Origin: Imperialibacter roseus
Lineage (GTDB): Bacteria > Bacteroidota > Bacteroidia > Cytophagales > Cyclobacteriaceae
Assembly (NCBI RefSeq): GCF_032999765.1
Contig: NZ_CP136051.1
Location: 6,590,501 to 6,654,500 of the forward strand
Length of the DNA: 64,000 bases
Direction: 5' to 3'
Position 1 is the stretch's first letter. Each line of letters begins with the position of its first letter. The position numbers and the translations under genes are program-made. This document shows, one piece after another, positions 1 through 8,747 of this stretch. The notes under the pieces are model-generated. The model did no database searches and had not been told where the DNA came from. It saw only the letters and a program-made list of their open reading frames with translations.

Positions 1-402
1 TCCAGGATCGATTGGGTGCTGAAAACACCAGTCGATATTTTCTCTTTGGAGCTGGGTGGCAATGACGGACTGCGTGGGATAAGCCTCGACGAAACCGAGA
101 AGAATCTTTCCCAAATCATAGAAAAAGTAAAGCGATCTAATCCGCAGGTAAAAATTATCGTGGCTGGCATGCAAATTCCACCTAATATGGGGCAGGAGTA
201 CACCGACAGGTTCAAGGGCATTTTCCCGACGCTTGCAGAAAAGCACAATACGGCGTTTATTCCTTTCATCTTGGAGGGAGTGGGGGGAATTCCCGAGCTA
301 AATCTTCCCGATGGCATCCACCCCACGCCGGAAGGACACAAGATGTTGGCAGACAATGTGTGGGCTGTGCTCAAACCTATCATTGACGAAGACAATATTT
401 GA
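1..402 (+). CDS. TesA-like SGNH/GDSL esterase, 3' part only
   Basis: The reading frame is open from base 1, so the N-terminal half lies outside the window. The visible 133 residues carry SGNH-hydrolase block III (GGND, about residues 19-22 of the fragment) and block V with the catalytic Asp and His (DGIHPTPEGH, near the C-terminus). This pattern is typical of the TesA/arylesterase group, which hydrolyses acyl-thioesters, lysophospholipids or aryl esters in the periplasm. The nucleophilic Ser of block I and any signal peptide are not visible. The AGCS symporter gene starts only 3 bp after the stop, so the two may share a transcript. The GTG at 16 is internal, not a start. The family call is firm; the substrate is unknown. 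Confidence 0.85.
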   Translation, partial: SRIDWVLKTPVDIFSLELGGNDGLRGISLDETEKNLSQIIEKVKRSNPQVKIIVAGMQIPPNMGQEYTDRFKGIFPTLAEKHNTAFIPFILEGVGGIPELNLPDGIHPTPEGHKMLADNVWAVLKPIIDEDNI

Positions 403-405
403 TCT

Positions 406-1788
406 GTGGACAAAATAGAGAGTTTCATTTCGGCTGCGGCCAACTTTGTATGGGGGATTCCATTGTTGGTGCTCGTCATGGGCGGCGGCATTTTCTTCAT
501 GTTCTATTCGGGCTTTGCACCTTTCAGTTACTTTAGGCACGCCCTCGATGTCTTAAGAGGCAAATACGACGATCCGGATGCTCCCGGAGACGTCAGCCAT
601 TTTCAGGCGCTTTCAGGTGCCCTGGCAGCTACTATTGGAATGGGCAATGTAAGTGGCGTAGCCATTGCCATTGTCATGGGTGGGCCGGGCGTTATCTTCT
701 GGATGTGGGTGAGCGCTTTCTTCGGAATGGCCACCAAGTTTTTCACCTGCACCCTGGCAGTGATGTACCGGGGCAAAGACTCCAATGGAGATGTGCAGGG
801 TGGCCCGATGTATGTGATTACAGAAGGTCTTGGGAAGAAATGGAAGCCATTGGCCGTGTTTTTCAGTGTATTCTGTTTTTTTGGAGCCACACCTATTTTT
901 CAAGCCAACCAGGTCATTCAAGTCACCAACGATGTGTTGCTTACACCAGCTGGATTTACATGGGCAGGTTCATTCGGCTCCAATCTTGTCATGGGTTTAG
1001 CTATAACGGCGCTTACGTGTCTCGTAATCTTTGGAGGTATTAAGAGAATTGGCCTGGTGGCCAGCCGCATTGTGCCGTTTATGGTGGTGCTGTATATGGC
1101 CTGTGTGTTATACATCATGGGCATTCATTTTTTTGATATCCCGCACATATTTGGAATGATTCTGAGCGATGCATTTACAGCAAAGGCTGCAATGGGGGGC
1201 GCCATCGGGGCTCTGATCATAGAGGGAGCGAAGAGAGCGTCTTTCTCCAATGAAGCTGGTATTGGCACTGCGCCATTGATGCATGGGGCTTCCAAGACCA
1301 AAGAACCGGTGCGGGAAGGGCTTGTGGCCATGATGGGGCCAGCCATCGACACACTCATTGTATGTACGCTAACGGGTTTTGCCATCCTCGCCACCAACGT
1401 GTGGCAAACCACTGACACCAACGGCATTACCCTGACGGGCAAAGCATTTGAAGCGGCCATGCCGACAGTAGGGCCATTCCTTTTGTTCCTATGTGTGCTG
1501 ATATTCGGGTTTACCACCCTGTTCTCTTACAGCTACTATGGCACCAAATGCGTCAGCTTTCTGGCGGGAGCGAAATACGCCCATTACTTCAACTATTGGT
1601 ATGTTTCCATCATTATTGTGGGATCCATCACCACACTCACCATGGTGGTCGACTTTATCAATGTGATGTTTGGACTGATGGCCATCCCAACTATGGTGGG
1701 AGCTATTTTGCTGGCGCCTAAAGTAAAGGCTGCTGCCAACGACTACTTTGGCAGGGTGAAAAGAGGGGAGTTGGTGAAGCAAAGTTGA
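406..1788 (+). CDS. AGCS-family sodium/alanine (or glycine) symporter
   Basis: A 460-residue integral inner-membrane protein with about ten hydrophobic segments and features of the alanine/glycine:cation symporter family: a GALAATIGMGN segment, a GGPGVIFWMW segment, and a conserved SFSNEAGIGTAPLMHG stretch in the middle. Members import small neutral amino acids with Na+. The length is normal for the family. The start is GTG at 406, three bases after the preceding esterase, so translation may be coupled. The stop lies 5 bp from the end of the convergent murF gene, and no hairpin terminator separates them. The substrate (Ala, Gly or another) cannot be told from the sequence. Confidence 0.93.
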   Translation: MDKIESFISAAANFVWGIPLLVLVMGGGIFFMFYSGFAPFSYFRHALDVLRGKYDDPDAPGDVSHFQALSGALAATIGMGNVSGVAIAIVMGGPGVIFWMWVSAFFGMATKFFTCTLAVMYRGKDSNGDVQGGPMYVITEGLGKKWKPLAVFFSVFCFFGATPIFQANQVIQVTNDVLLTPAGFTWAGSFGSNLVMGLAITALTCLVIFGGIKRIGLVASRIVPFMVVLYMACVLYIMGIHFFDIPHIFGMILSDAFTAKAAMGGAIGALIIEGAKRASFSNEAGIGTAPLMHGASKTKEPVREGLVAMMGPAIDTLIVCTLTGFAILATNVWQTTDTNGITLTGKAFEAAMPTVGPFLLFLCVLIFGFTTLFSYSYYGTKCVSFLAGAKYAHYFNYWYVSIIIVGSITTLTMVVDFINVMFGLMAIPTMVGAILLAPKVKAAANDYFGRVKRGELVKQS

Positions 1789-1793
1789 ATTCT

Positions 1794-3089
1794 TTATTCC
1801 AAAGCACTCACCACTTTTTCCAATCCTATACCTCTGCTGGCTTTTATCAAAATCGTGCAGTCAGCGAAGCCCGATGTCTTCACATGGGCCAGTAGTGCGT
1901 CTCTCGTTTCAAAATATAAAGCCGAAGGACATGCTTCTTTGGCTTGTTTCATTTTAGGCCCGCAGAAAATCACCTGACTGAAACCCGCTTCGCAAGCCGC
2001 TTTGCCGATAGCGGTATGCTCCATGTCGGAGTCAGCGCCTAGCTCCAGCATGTCGCCCAGGATGGCCACTTTGTTGTCGGCCTTCATGGTCTTTAGGTTC
2101 TCGATGGCCACTTTCATAGAGTCGGGGTTGGCATTGTAGGCATCGAGGATGATATTGTTGCTGCCAGCTTTGAGTAGCTGAGAGCGGTTGTTTTTTGGCT
2201 GGTAGCCTGCGATGGCGGCTTCGGCCTGGTCCAGTGGTACCTCAAAGTACTGTCCCACAGCCATGGCGGCAGCGATATTGTCGAAGTTGTAGCTGCCAAT
2301 CAGCTGGCTGGTAACAGGCACCCGATCGCCGACCTGAAACACCACGAATGGGTTGGCTTCAATGAACTTCACTTCGTAAGTGTCGCCAGATTGGGGGAAG
2401 GTTATGGCTGATTCGAATCGCTTGACCATATTTTGCAGCTTGGGCTGGCGGCTGTTAATAAAGACGGTGCCTCCATTTTTGCGGATATGGTCGAAGAGTT
2501 CGCTTTTGCCCCTGAGCACGCCCTCGATGCCGCCGAAGCCTTCCAGATGGGCCTTGCCGATATTAGTGATCAGTCCGTGGCTGGGGTTAGCGATGTCGGA
2601 GAGCTCTTTGATATCGCCAACCTTGTTGGCTCCCATTTCAATAATGGCCACTTCCACCTGCGGATGAATGCCCAGCACGGTCAACGGCACGCCGATATGG
2701 TTGTTGAGGTTGCCGGTGGTGGCATGGGTGATGTATTTCTTGCTGAGCACGGCATTGATCAGCTCTTTGGTGGTGGTTTTGCCGTTAGAGCCGGTAAGGC
2801 CCAGTACCTGGCGATGGAACCTGCTGCGGTGGAAAGCGGCGAGGTCTTGTAAAGCCTTTAGGCCATCCTCAGCTAGGATGTATTGGTCTCCCTTTTTGTA
2901 TGCCACATCGTCGATTACGGCGTAGCTAGCACCCTTGGCCAGGGCTTCTCCGGCATAGGCGTTGGCGTTGAAGTTGGGGCCTTTCAGTGCAAAGAAAAGG
3001 TTGCCTTCAGCAACGGTGCGGGTGTCGGTGCTTACTCCGCTCGATAAAAGAAACCGGCTATAAAGGAATTCGATGAAGTTGTTGTCCAT
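1794..3089 (-). CDS. murF: UDP-N-acetylmuramoyl-tripeptide--D-alanyl-D-alanine ligase
   Basis: A 431-residue cytoplasmic Mur ligase that adds D-Ala-D-Ala to UDP-MurNAc-tripeptide, the last soluble step of peptidoglycan precursor synthesis. The N-terminal domain has the DTRTV segment typical of MurF. The ATP-binding P-loop GSNGKTTTKE is at residues 100-109. The central domain shows EMGAN and TNIGKAHLEGFG, and the C-terminal domain begins near a DAYNANPDS motif. The length is typical. The gene stands alone rather than inside a dcw cluster, as is usual for Bacteroidota. The start is ATG at 3089. Upstream lie 282 bp of GC-rich sequence with two imperfect copies of a CGGCTGACGGC motif. Confidence 0.97.
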   Translation of the reverse strand: MDNNFIEFLYSRFLLSSGVSTDTRTVAEGNLFFALKGPNFNANAYAGEALAKGASYAVIDDVAYKKGDQYILAEDGLKALQDLAAFHRSRFHRQVLGLTGSNGKTTTKELINAVLSKKYITHATTGNLNNHIGVPLTVLGIHPQVEVAIIEMGANKVGDIKELSDIANPSHGLITNIGKAHLEGFGGIEGVLRGKSELFDHIRKNGGTVFINSRQPKLQNMVKRFESAITFPQSGDTYEVKFIEANPFVVFQVGDRVPVTSQLIGSYNFDNIAAAMAVGQYFEVPLDQAEAAIAGYQPKNNRSQLLKAGSNNIILDAYNANPDSMKVAIENLKTMKADNKVAILGDMLELGADSDMEHTAIGKAACEAGFSQVIFCGPKMKQAKEACPSALYFETRDALLAHVKTSGFADCTILIKASRGIGLEKVVSALE

Positions 3090-3371
3090 TCACAAATTGT
3101 TTGAGGTCAAAGGTAATGAGGAGCAGGTGAGTACGAAAGTGCCGGGCGAGAAAGTCGGCAGGGGGAGTGCTTCTGGCTGCTGCATTTTCGCAATGCTGTT
3201 AACCTGAGACTTCAATAGGGGACCGGCGGCTGACGGCCCCAACGCCGCCGGCCTGCTTGCCGTATCGACGCCTACCATCTCCCGGGGCCGATCTTTTTCG
3301 AGCGGCTGACGGCACCCACGCAAACGCCATCCCCGCCGCACCGACGCCGCTGCTTCGGTCTTCCAGTTTCC

Positions 3372-4532
3372 TTACTCCGTCCAGCTCATTGGGTAGTTAG
3401 GATCCACAAATTCAAGCGCCTCCTCAGTGAGATACAGTGGCCCAAATGTGTCGAGCATCACTGCCAGCTCTTCGGTTTCTTTAGCGCCAATGCTCTTTTC
3501 TACCGTGCCGGGGTGAGGCCCATGTGGCAAGCCGCCAGGGTGTAAAGTGAAAGAGCCTCTCTCAATTCCTTTTCGGCTCATGAAATTGCCTTCCACGTAA
3601 TACAGCACCTCATCAGAGTCGATATTGCTGTGGTTGTAGGGCGCTGGAATCGACAGCGGGTGATAGTCGAACAGGCGGGGCACAAAGCTGCAGATAACAA
3701 ACCCATGTGCCTGAAAGGTTTGATGCACCGGTGGCGGCTGGTGGATGCGCCCGGTTATCGGCTCAAAGTCGTGGATGCTAAGGGCATAGGGATACAGGAA
3801 TCCGTCCCAGCCCACCACGTCAAACGGACTGTAGTCGTACACATACTGATGCAGGTAGCCGCCTTTCTTAATTTTCATGAGAAACTCGCCTTTCCTGGTT
3901 TCGGTGACTGGCTCCGATGGTGGCCTGATGTCCCTTTCGCAGTAGGGCGAATGCTCTAAAAGCTGCCCCAGCTCATTGCGGTACCGCTTCACAGTTTCTA
4001 CTGGCCCAGCCGACTCGATAACCAGCGTTCTCAGAGGTCCTTTGTCCCACTCAACTTTGTAAATAGTGGTGCGGGGAATGACCACATAGTCGCCCGACTT
4101 GATCCTTAGCTTGCCAAACTGAGAAAGCAGCCAGCCGCTGCCATCGTGGATGAAAATGACCTCATCGGCTTCGGCATTTTTGTAAAAGTAGTCCATGCTT
4201 CGGCTGCTGGGATTGCAGAGCGCCATCGACACATCTTTGTTCTTGAGCAGCACTTTGCGGGCTTCCAGCCAGTCGCCGCCAGTGGTGCCAACGCCGGTTG
4301 TTTTCAAATGGGTCTGCAGCAGCGCATTGTCCTCAGCAATTTTCGACCCGTACCGAACCGGCTTGCCAACGGACTTCACCCTGGTGGGGGCGTTGATATG
4401 GTAAAGGTTAGAGTAAATGCCCGAAAAGCCTTTGGAGCTTACCAGCTCTTCCTTGTAGAGGCTGCCATCGGGTTGCCGGAATTGGGTGTGTCGCTTGGGG
4501 GGGATTTCTCCCAGTTTATAATAGTAAGCCAT
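3372..4532 (-). CDS. hmgA: Homogentisate 1,2-dioxygenase
   Basis: A 386-residue cupin-fold ring-cleaving dioxygenase that opens homogentisate to maleylacetoacetate in tyrosine/phenylalanine catabolism, an O2- and Fe(II)-dependent cytoplasmic step. Recognisable segments are the N-terminal MAYYYKLGEIPPKRHTQFR, the central DVVGWDGFLYPYALSIHDFEP and the C-terminal metal-site region with YNHSNIDSDEVLYYVEGNF and LPHGPHPG, which supply the His and Glu ligands. At 386 residues it is shorter than the animal enzyme but within the bacterial range. No other tyrosine-degradation gene (hppD, fahA) is adjacent. The start is ATG at 4532. Confidence 0.95.
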   Translation of the reverse strand: MAYYYKLGEIPPKRHTQFRQPDGSLYKEELVSSKGFSGIYSNLYHINAPTRVKSVGKPVRYGSKIAEDNALLQTHLKTTGVGTTGGDWLEARKVLLKNKDVSMALCNPSSRSMDYFYKNAEADEVIFIHDGSGWLLSQFGKLRIKSGDYVVIPRTTIYKVEWDKGPLRTLVIESAGPVETVKRYRNELGQLLEHSPYCERDIRPPSEPVTETRKGEFLMKIKKGGYLHQYVYDYSPFDVVGWDGFLYPYALSIHDFEPITGRIHQPPPVHQTFQAHGFVICSFVPRLFDYHPLSIPAPYNHSNIDSDEVLYYVEGNFMSRKGIERGSFTLHPGGLPHGPHPGTVEKSIGAKETEELAVMLDTFGPLYLTEEALEFVDPNYPMSWTE

Positions 4533-5027
4533 CTCATGTAGGGTTAATAGTCAAATTTAGATAACAATGCAGGCTTTATAGAGCAAAGGTGTCTTAAAAT
4601 TTGGGTGTGCTAAGCTGCGCTAAAAAATCATTTCAGAATCCGGTACAGATGAATATGTCCTCAAAGCCGGACTGGCTGTTACTTTTCCTGGATGAAAAGT
4701 AACCAAAAATCATCGAAAAATTAACGCACATGCCAAAAGCCCTCATCCGCCGCCATTTTTCGCCCCCCCCTCCCAAAAGGGCGCCTCTCAATTTCAACAA
4801 TGCCTTTTAACCGAAAACATCCGATAGATTATTTCCAGAGCATAATCAAGACTGCAAAAGTTTGGCAGCTCTATCGCAGCTCTTTAACCAATCTCACTCC
4901 AAGTATGCTAACTGCATTACCGCCCACTGGCATAAACTTTTGTAGTCTACTTAAAAAAAAAGCTGAACCCGAGCTTGTCAGATTCAGCCTTTGAATTCGG
5001 ATTCATCCACCCGAAATCTCCAATGCT
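4533..5027. other. Intergenic region with hairpins, no gene supported
   Basis: This stretch separates hmgA and the S41 protease gene. A perfect 10-bp inverted repeat with a 6-base loop (GTTACTTTTC at 4678-4687 and GAAAAGTAAC at 4694-4703) is followed by an AAAAATCA tail. A C-rich run sits at about 4764-4773. The intrinsic terminator of the protease gene lies at 4951-4990. The 64-codon ORF from 4800 has no recognisable features. Confidence 0.6.
4951..4990 (-). terminator. Intrinsic terminator of the S41 protease gene
   Basis: On the minus strand a stem GCTGAA/TTCAGC (plus-strand arms 4962-4967 and 4983-4988) is followed by a run of nine T (plus-strand A run 4953-4961). It sits about 40 bp after the stop codon of the protease gene. 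Confidence 0.8.
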
Positions 5028-6647
5028 TTAATTTCTTTCTGCCAGCTGCTCGGCCTGGTCAAACAGCGTCAGTGCTTTGATGAAAATCTCGTCGGCCTGG
5101 TTGAAGACGGGGAAGAAGCCTTCTTCGCCCCAGTTGCTTCGGGCTATCTGCGCCTTCATGTGAATACGCACCAACTCCTTCGACTTGGCAAAGTCAGCTG
5201 CGGCGTATTTCACGCCATTTTCCTTTGCCACCTTGTTGAGGTCCTCCAGCATTTTGTCGGTCACGTTAAAGTCGTTGAAAAACTCGTCAAAGCCCATTTT
5301 CTCAAACTTCTGCTTGTTGGCCTCGTAGTATTTGAATGTGTACTCTCTCAACGAGTTGCTGGTATACATCTTGGTCAGGTAACTTGATGTTTCCGTCGTG
5401 TCGATGGGAACAAAGAAGTCGGGCACAATTCCGCCTCCGCCATACACTTTTCTGCCCTTGCCAGTAGCATATTCCAGCGTGTCGTTCACATGAATGCTAT
5501 CTGCTACGAAGAGCTCACCGTTTTCGTACCTATCGGCCAGGTCATGAGAATAAGCGGCGTCTTTGCCATCATATGGTTTCTGTATCGAGCGGCCGCTTGG
5601 CGTGTAGTATCTCGAAATCGTCAGTCGCAGTTCGGCGCCATCGCTCAGGTTGATGGGCATTTGCACCAAGCCTTTGCCAAACGACCTTCGACCAACAATC
5701 AGTGCCCGGTCATTGTCCTGCAGCGCACCGGCCACAATTTCGGACGCAGAAGCACTTCCCTGGTCAATCATTACAACAACAGGGCCTTTCTCAAAAATAC
5801 CCTTGCGCACTGCCCTGTATTCATCGTTGTAGCGGGTTTCTTTTCCTTTGGTATAAACGATCATGTCATCGTCGGCGAGCAGCTCGTCGGCCATGTTCAC
5901 CGCCTTGTCCAGGTAACCGCCAGGGTTTCCTGTGAGGTCAAGCACGAGCTTCTTCATGCCCTGGTCGATCAGTTTTTCCATGGCCGCATAAAACTCATCG
6001 TAGGTAGTGGCTGTGAAACGGCTCACCTTGATGTAGCCCACCTCCTTATTGACCATATACGAAACATCCACTGAAGACTGAGGTATTTTATCCCTGATGA
6101 TCGTGAAGTCAAGCGGTGCTTTTTTGGAATCTCTGATGATCTGTAGTTTCGCTTCCGAGCCTTTTGGCCCACGCAGCTTTTCAAACACTTTTCGGTTGTT
6201 CAGGCCTATACCGGCAATGTTTTCCCCGTCCACCTTCACAATCTTGTCGCCGGCCTGGAGTCCAACTTTCTCGGATGGGCCGCCGCTAAGTGGCGTAACA
6301 ACATAGAGTGTGTCTTTGAAAATATTGAATTCAATACCAATGCCCTCGAAGTTGCCCTGAAGTTGGGACTGAGCAAGCACTGCCTCTTCCTTGGGAATAT
6401 ACACGGTGTGTGGATCCAGTTTCTCCAGCATCTTCACAATGGCAGTTTCTACCAACTCCTCTGAATCAACATCATCCACATAATTTCTGTCAATATAACC
6501 CAGCACCTCCCTGAACTTGAACAGACTTTTGTTCATGTCGCCCGATGGGGTATCGCTGGTGGTGAAGTTAGCTCCCAGAAGCACGCCAATGGCGACAGCT
6601 GAGGTAATGATGATTGGCAAACGGATGGCCCACTTTGAGTTGTTCAT
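5028..6647 (-). CDS. S41-family C-terminal processing protease (CtpA/Prc type)
   Basis: About 539 residues. An N-terminal membrane anchor/signal segment (LPIIITSAVAIGVLLGANF) is followed by a short helical region with NYVDDV, a PDZ domain (roughly residues 75-170, with GIGIEFNIF and LQAGDKIVKVDGENI), and the S41 catalytic domain with the Ser in GSASASEIVAGAL and the Lys in SFGKGLVQ. The C-terminal extension of about 150 residues is common in Bacteroidota members. Such proteases trim or degrade periplasmic proteins. The frame continues upstream to a TTG at 6665, but ATG at 6647 (MNNSKWAIRLP) is preferred because it directly precedes the positively charged signal segment. Transcription ends at the terminator at 4951-4990. 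Confidence 0.93.
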   Translation of the reverse strand: MNNSKWAIRLPIIITSAVAIGVLLGANFTTSDTPSGDMNKSLFKFREVLGYIDRNYVDDVDSEELVETAIVKMLEKLDPHTVYIPKEEAVLAQSQLQGNFEGIGIEFNIFKDTLYVVTPLSGGPSEKVGLQAGDKIVKVDGENIAGIGLNNRKVFEKLRGPKGSEAKLQIIRDSKKAPLDFTIIRDKIPQSSVDVSYMVNKEVGYIKVSRFTATTYDEFYAAMEKLIDQGMKKLVLDLTGNPGGYLDKAVNMADELLADDDMIVYTKGKETRYNDEYRAVRKGIFEKGPVVVMIDQGSASASEIVAGALQDNDRALIVGRRSFGKGLVQMPINLSDGAELRLTISRYYTPSGRSIQKPYDGKDAAYSHDLADRYENGELFVADSIHVNDTLEYATGKGRKVYGGGGIVPDFFVPIDTTETSSYLTKMYTSNSLREYTFKYYEANKQKFEKMGFDEFFNDFNVTDKMLEDLNKVAKENGVKYAAADFAKSKELVRIHMKAQIARSNWGEEGFFPVFNQADEIFIKALTLFDQAEQLAERN

Positions 6648-6729
6648 AATTTTTTCTTTGATCAAGACTTCTATTTTCTCCAGTCAGTATTCAATAAATC
6701 ACATTGTGTATCAACAACAATCAACATCG

Positions 6730-6854
6730 TTTAGTTAAGAGGTTCAATCACCCAATTCTATTTTTACCCCAGCCCAATTGGGGAAACCTAAAGGGCGACA
6801 CAATGACCATTAGTAGGCCCCTTTAGGGGTAGGGGTGAAATGCTCTTAACTAAA
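6730..6854. repeat. MITE-like inverted-repeat element
   Basis: A roughly 125-bp element bounded by a perfect 12-bp inverted repeat (TTTAGTTAAGAG at 6730-6741 and its complement at 6843-6854). Inside it a second pairing block follows (TCACCC 6748-6753 with GGGTGA 6833-6838), plus two small hairpins (CCCCA/TGGGG at 6767-6783 and CCCCT/AGGGG at 6818-6829). It encodes nothing. The nested arrangement resembles a miniature inverted-repeat element or a REP-type repeat lying in the spacer between the divergent protease and hemerythrin genes. Confidence 0.6.
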
Positions 6855-7025
6855 TAGCATTTATAACAACAGTTTAAGTTCAAACGCAACTTAGTAGTGT
6901 TCGGTTATTAATAGCCTTGAAATTTATGCGATTAGTTGGTCAATGGCAATGGTAAGTTTTTAATATTCAGCGTTTACACCATCAACCATAATGTGTATAT
7001 TTGCTTCTTAATCAGAATCTGTAGC

Positions 7026-7775
7026 GTGAAGCTTGCCCAAAGAACCATTAATTCTATCATCGACGAGAACTTCGTGTTCGCTAAAGTGCTCGACTACTTT
7101 GGGGTGGCTTTCTACAAATACTCGGGGCATACTTTGGAGGCTCTTTGCAAAGAAAAAAACCTTCCTTTGGATAAGGTACTTCGCAATATGGAGCGCTACA
7201 AGCCACAAAGCCAGTTTGACAAAAACACCATTTCCACCTATCCGGTTGATCTGATCATTGAATACCTGAAGCATTCACACCACATATTCATCAAGCAAAA
7301 ACTGCCCTACCTGGCCCGCCTTATCAATGGGCTTGATCAGCGATCTGCTGTGAGCAAGACATTGGCTGACGACCTCAAGTTTGTTTTTCCCCTGTTTCTG
7401 GAAGACTTCATACACCACGTGTACGAGGAAGAAGACACGCTTTTTGCTTATGTGAATTCGTTGTATAAAGTTCAGCAGGGCACCATGCCTTCAAGTAAAT
7501 TGTTCTACATGCTGGAGTCGTACTCTATTCAGGAGGCGGCGCTCGATCACGACCATACGGAAGATGAATTGAAAGGCATAAGAGAAATAACTGGTGATTA
7601 CCAGCATAACCCTAACAATGACCTTCACCTGAAGGTTATTTATGAGGAGTTCAAGGCATTTGACAAAGAGTTGGTACAACATGCGTCTATTGAGGACGAA
7701 GTGCTTTTCCCCAAGGCGCTCATGCTTGAAAAGAGTGTGCAGGAGTTGATCAACAGAAAAATCCGCTGGAACTAG
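7026..7775 (+). CDS. DUF542 + hemerythrin protein, iron-centre repair (RIC/YtfE/ScdA type)
   Basis: About 249 residues. The N-terminal DUF542/ScdA_N domain (INSIIDENFVFAKVLDYFGVAFY) precedes a hemerythrin four-helix domain with candidate di-iron ligands in HHVYEEEDTLF, DHDHTEDEL and QHASIEDEVLFP. Proteins of this family repair Fe-S clusters damaged by nitric oxide or oxidants in the cytoplasm. The frame is open back to a TTG at 6936, but the first 30 residues of that reading (ISVYTINHNVYICFLIR-like) are unlike the family, so GTG at 7026 is preferred. The ruvX start codon follows 3 bp after the stop, suggesting one transcript with ruvX and def. Family assignment is secure; the inducing stress is inferred. 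Confidence 0.9.
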   Translation: MKLAQRTINSIIDENFVFAKVLDYFGVAFYKYSGHTLEALCKEKNLPLDKVLRNMERYKPQSQFDKNTISTYPVDLIIEYLKHSHHIFIKQKLPYLARLINGLDQRSAVSKTLADDLKFVFPLFLEDFIHHVYEEEDTLFAYVNSLYKVQQGTMPSSKLFYMLESYSIQEAALDHDHTEDELKGIREITGDYQHNPNNDLHLKVIYEEFKAFDKELVQHASIEDEVLFPKALMLEKSVQELINRKIRWN

Positions 7776-7778
7776 CAC

Positions 7779-8195
7779 ATGGGGCGTATTCTTGCCATTG
7801 ACTACGGAGGCAAAAGAACTGGTATAGCCGTCACCGATCCCTTACAACTGATTGCCACACCGCTCGAAATGGTTCGATCGCATGAACTTATTGCGTTTTT
7901 AAAGCAATATTTGCAAAAGGAAACTGTGGATGCTTTCGTGGTGGGAATGCCAAAAAAACTGGACAATACCGACACCAATGGCACATTGCTCGTGAATAGG
8001 TTTCTGGTGCAGCTCAAAAAGGAATTTGCAGAAATGCCCGTTCATTTGATTGATGAGCGCTTCACCTCCAAAATGGCCATGGACACCATGATTGCCGGGG
8101 GCATGAAGAAAAAGGACAGAAGAATTAAAGGAAACGTAGATAAAATAAGTGCAGTGATTATACTGCAGTCGTACATGGAGAGTAATAGATTATGA
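7779..8195 (+). CDS. ruvX: Putative pre-16S rRNA nuclease / Holliday junction resolvase-like
   Basis: A 138-residue YqgF/RuvX protein with an RNase H-like fold. The N-terminus reads MGRILAIDYGGKRTGIAVTDP, with the first acidic catalytic Asp at residue 8. Further family motifs are VVGMPKKLDNT and LIDERFTSKMA. Family members process the 5' end of pre-16S rRNA; a Holliday-junction role has also been proposed. The gene is 4 bp from the hemerythrin gene and overlaps def by 4 bp (ATGA), so it is translationally coupled with peptide deformylase. Confidence 0.94.
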   Translation: MGRILAIDYGGKRTGIAVTDPLQLIATPLEMVRSHELIAFLKQYLQKETVDAFVVGMPKKLDNTDTNGTLLVNRFLVQLKKEFAEMPVHLIDERFTSKMAMDTMIAGGMKKKDRRIKGNVDKISAVIILQSYMESNRL

Positions 8196-8743
8196 TTTAC
8201 CCTATAGTAGTATATGGTGATCCCGTATTGAGGAAGAGGGCGGCTGATATAGAAAAGGGATCTGATGTAAAGCAGCTTGTGTTGGATATGTTTGAAACCA
8301 TGCGAAGTGCTAGCGGCATTGGGTTGGCAGCGCCGCAAATAGGCATGTCTATCAGGCTGTTTGTGGTGGATGGGTCACCGCTTGAAGAACCCGAATTGTC
8401 GGGATTCAGGAAGGTGTTCATCAATGCCAAAATTGTAGAAAGAGATGGCAAGCCTGTCGTGATGGAAGAAGGTTGCCTGAGCATTCCCGGCGTGAGGGAC
8501 GATGTGCAACGGCCGGACAGCATCACGGTGAACTACTACGACGAGCACTGGAAAGAATATACAGAGACGTACGAAGGCATGAAGGCCCGTATTATTCAGC
8601 ATGAGTACGACCACATTGAAGGCGTGCTCTTCACTGACCATCTCACTGCTTTCAAAAAGAGGATTATCAAGAATAAACTTGTGAATATCAGCAGGGGCAA
8701 AGTGTCGGCTGACTATCGTTTGAAAATTCCCGTGAAAAGATAA
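8192..8743 (+). CDS. def: Peptide deformylase
   Basis: A 183-residue metalloenzyme that removes the N-formyl group from nascent proteins. All three signature motifs are present: GIGLAAPQIG (42-51), EGCLS (93-97, metal-ligand Cys95) and QHEYDH (136-141, two His ligands and the catalytic Glu). The start codon ATG overlaps the ruvX stop (ATGA), and the aminotransferase gene begins 4 bp after its stop, so the genes from 7026 to 10669 probably form one operon. Length and motif spacing are those of a normal active enzyme. Confidence 0.97.
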   Translation: MIYPIVVYGDPVLRKRAADIEKGSDVKQLVLDMFETMRSASGIGLAAPQIGMSIRLFVVDGSPLEEPELSGFRKVFINAKIVERDGKPVVMEEGCLSIPGVRDDVQRPDSITVNYYDEHWKEYTETYEGMKARIIQHEYDHIEGVLFTDHLTAFKKRIIKNKLVNISRGKVSADYRLKIPVKR

Positions 8744-8747
8744 CTGC

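Noticed and set aside
3090-3341. 83-codon ORF between murF and hmgA on the minus strand
   Set aside because: Runs through GC-rich repeat-like sequence, has no family features and no start context. Treated as spacer.
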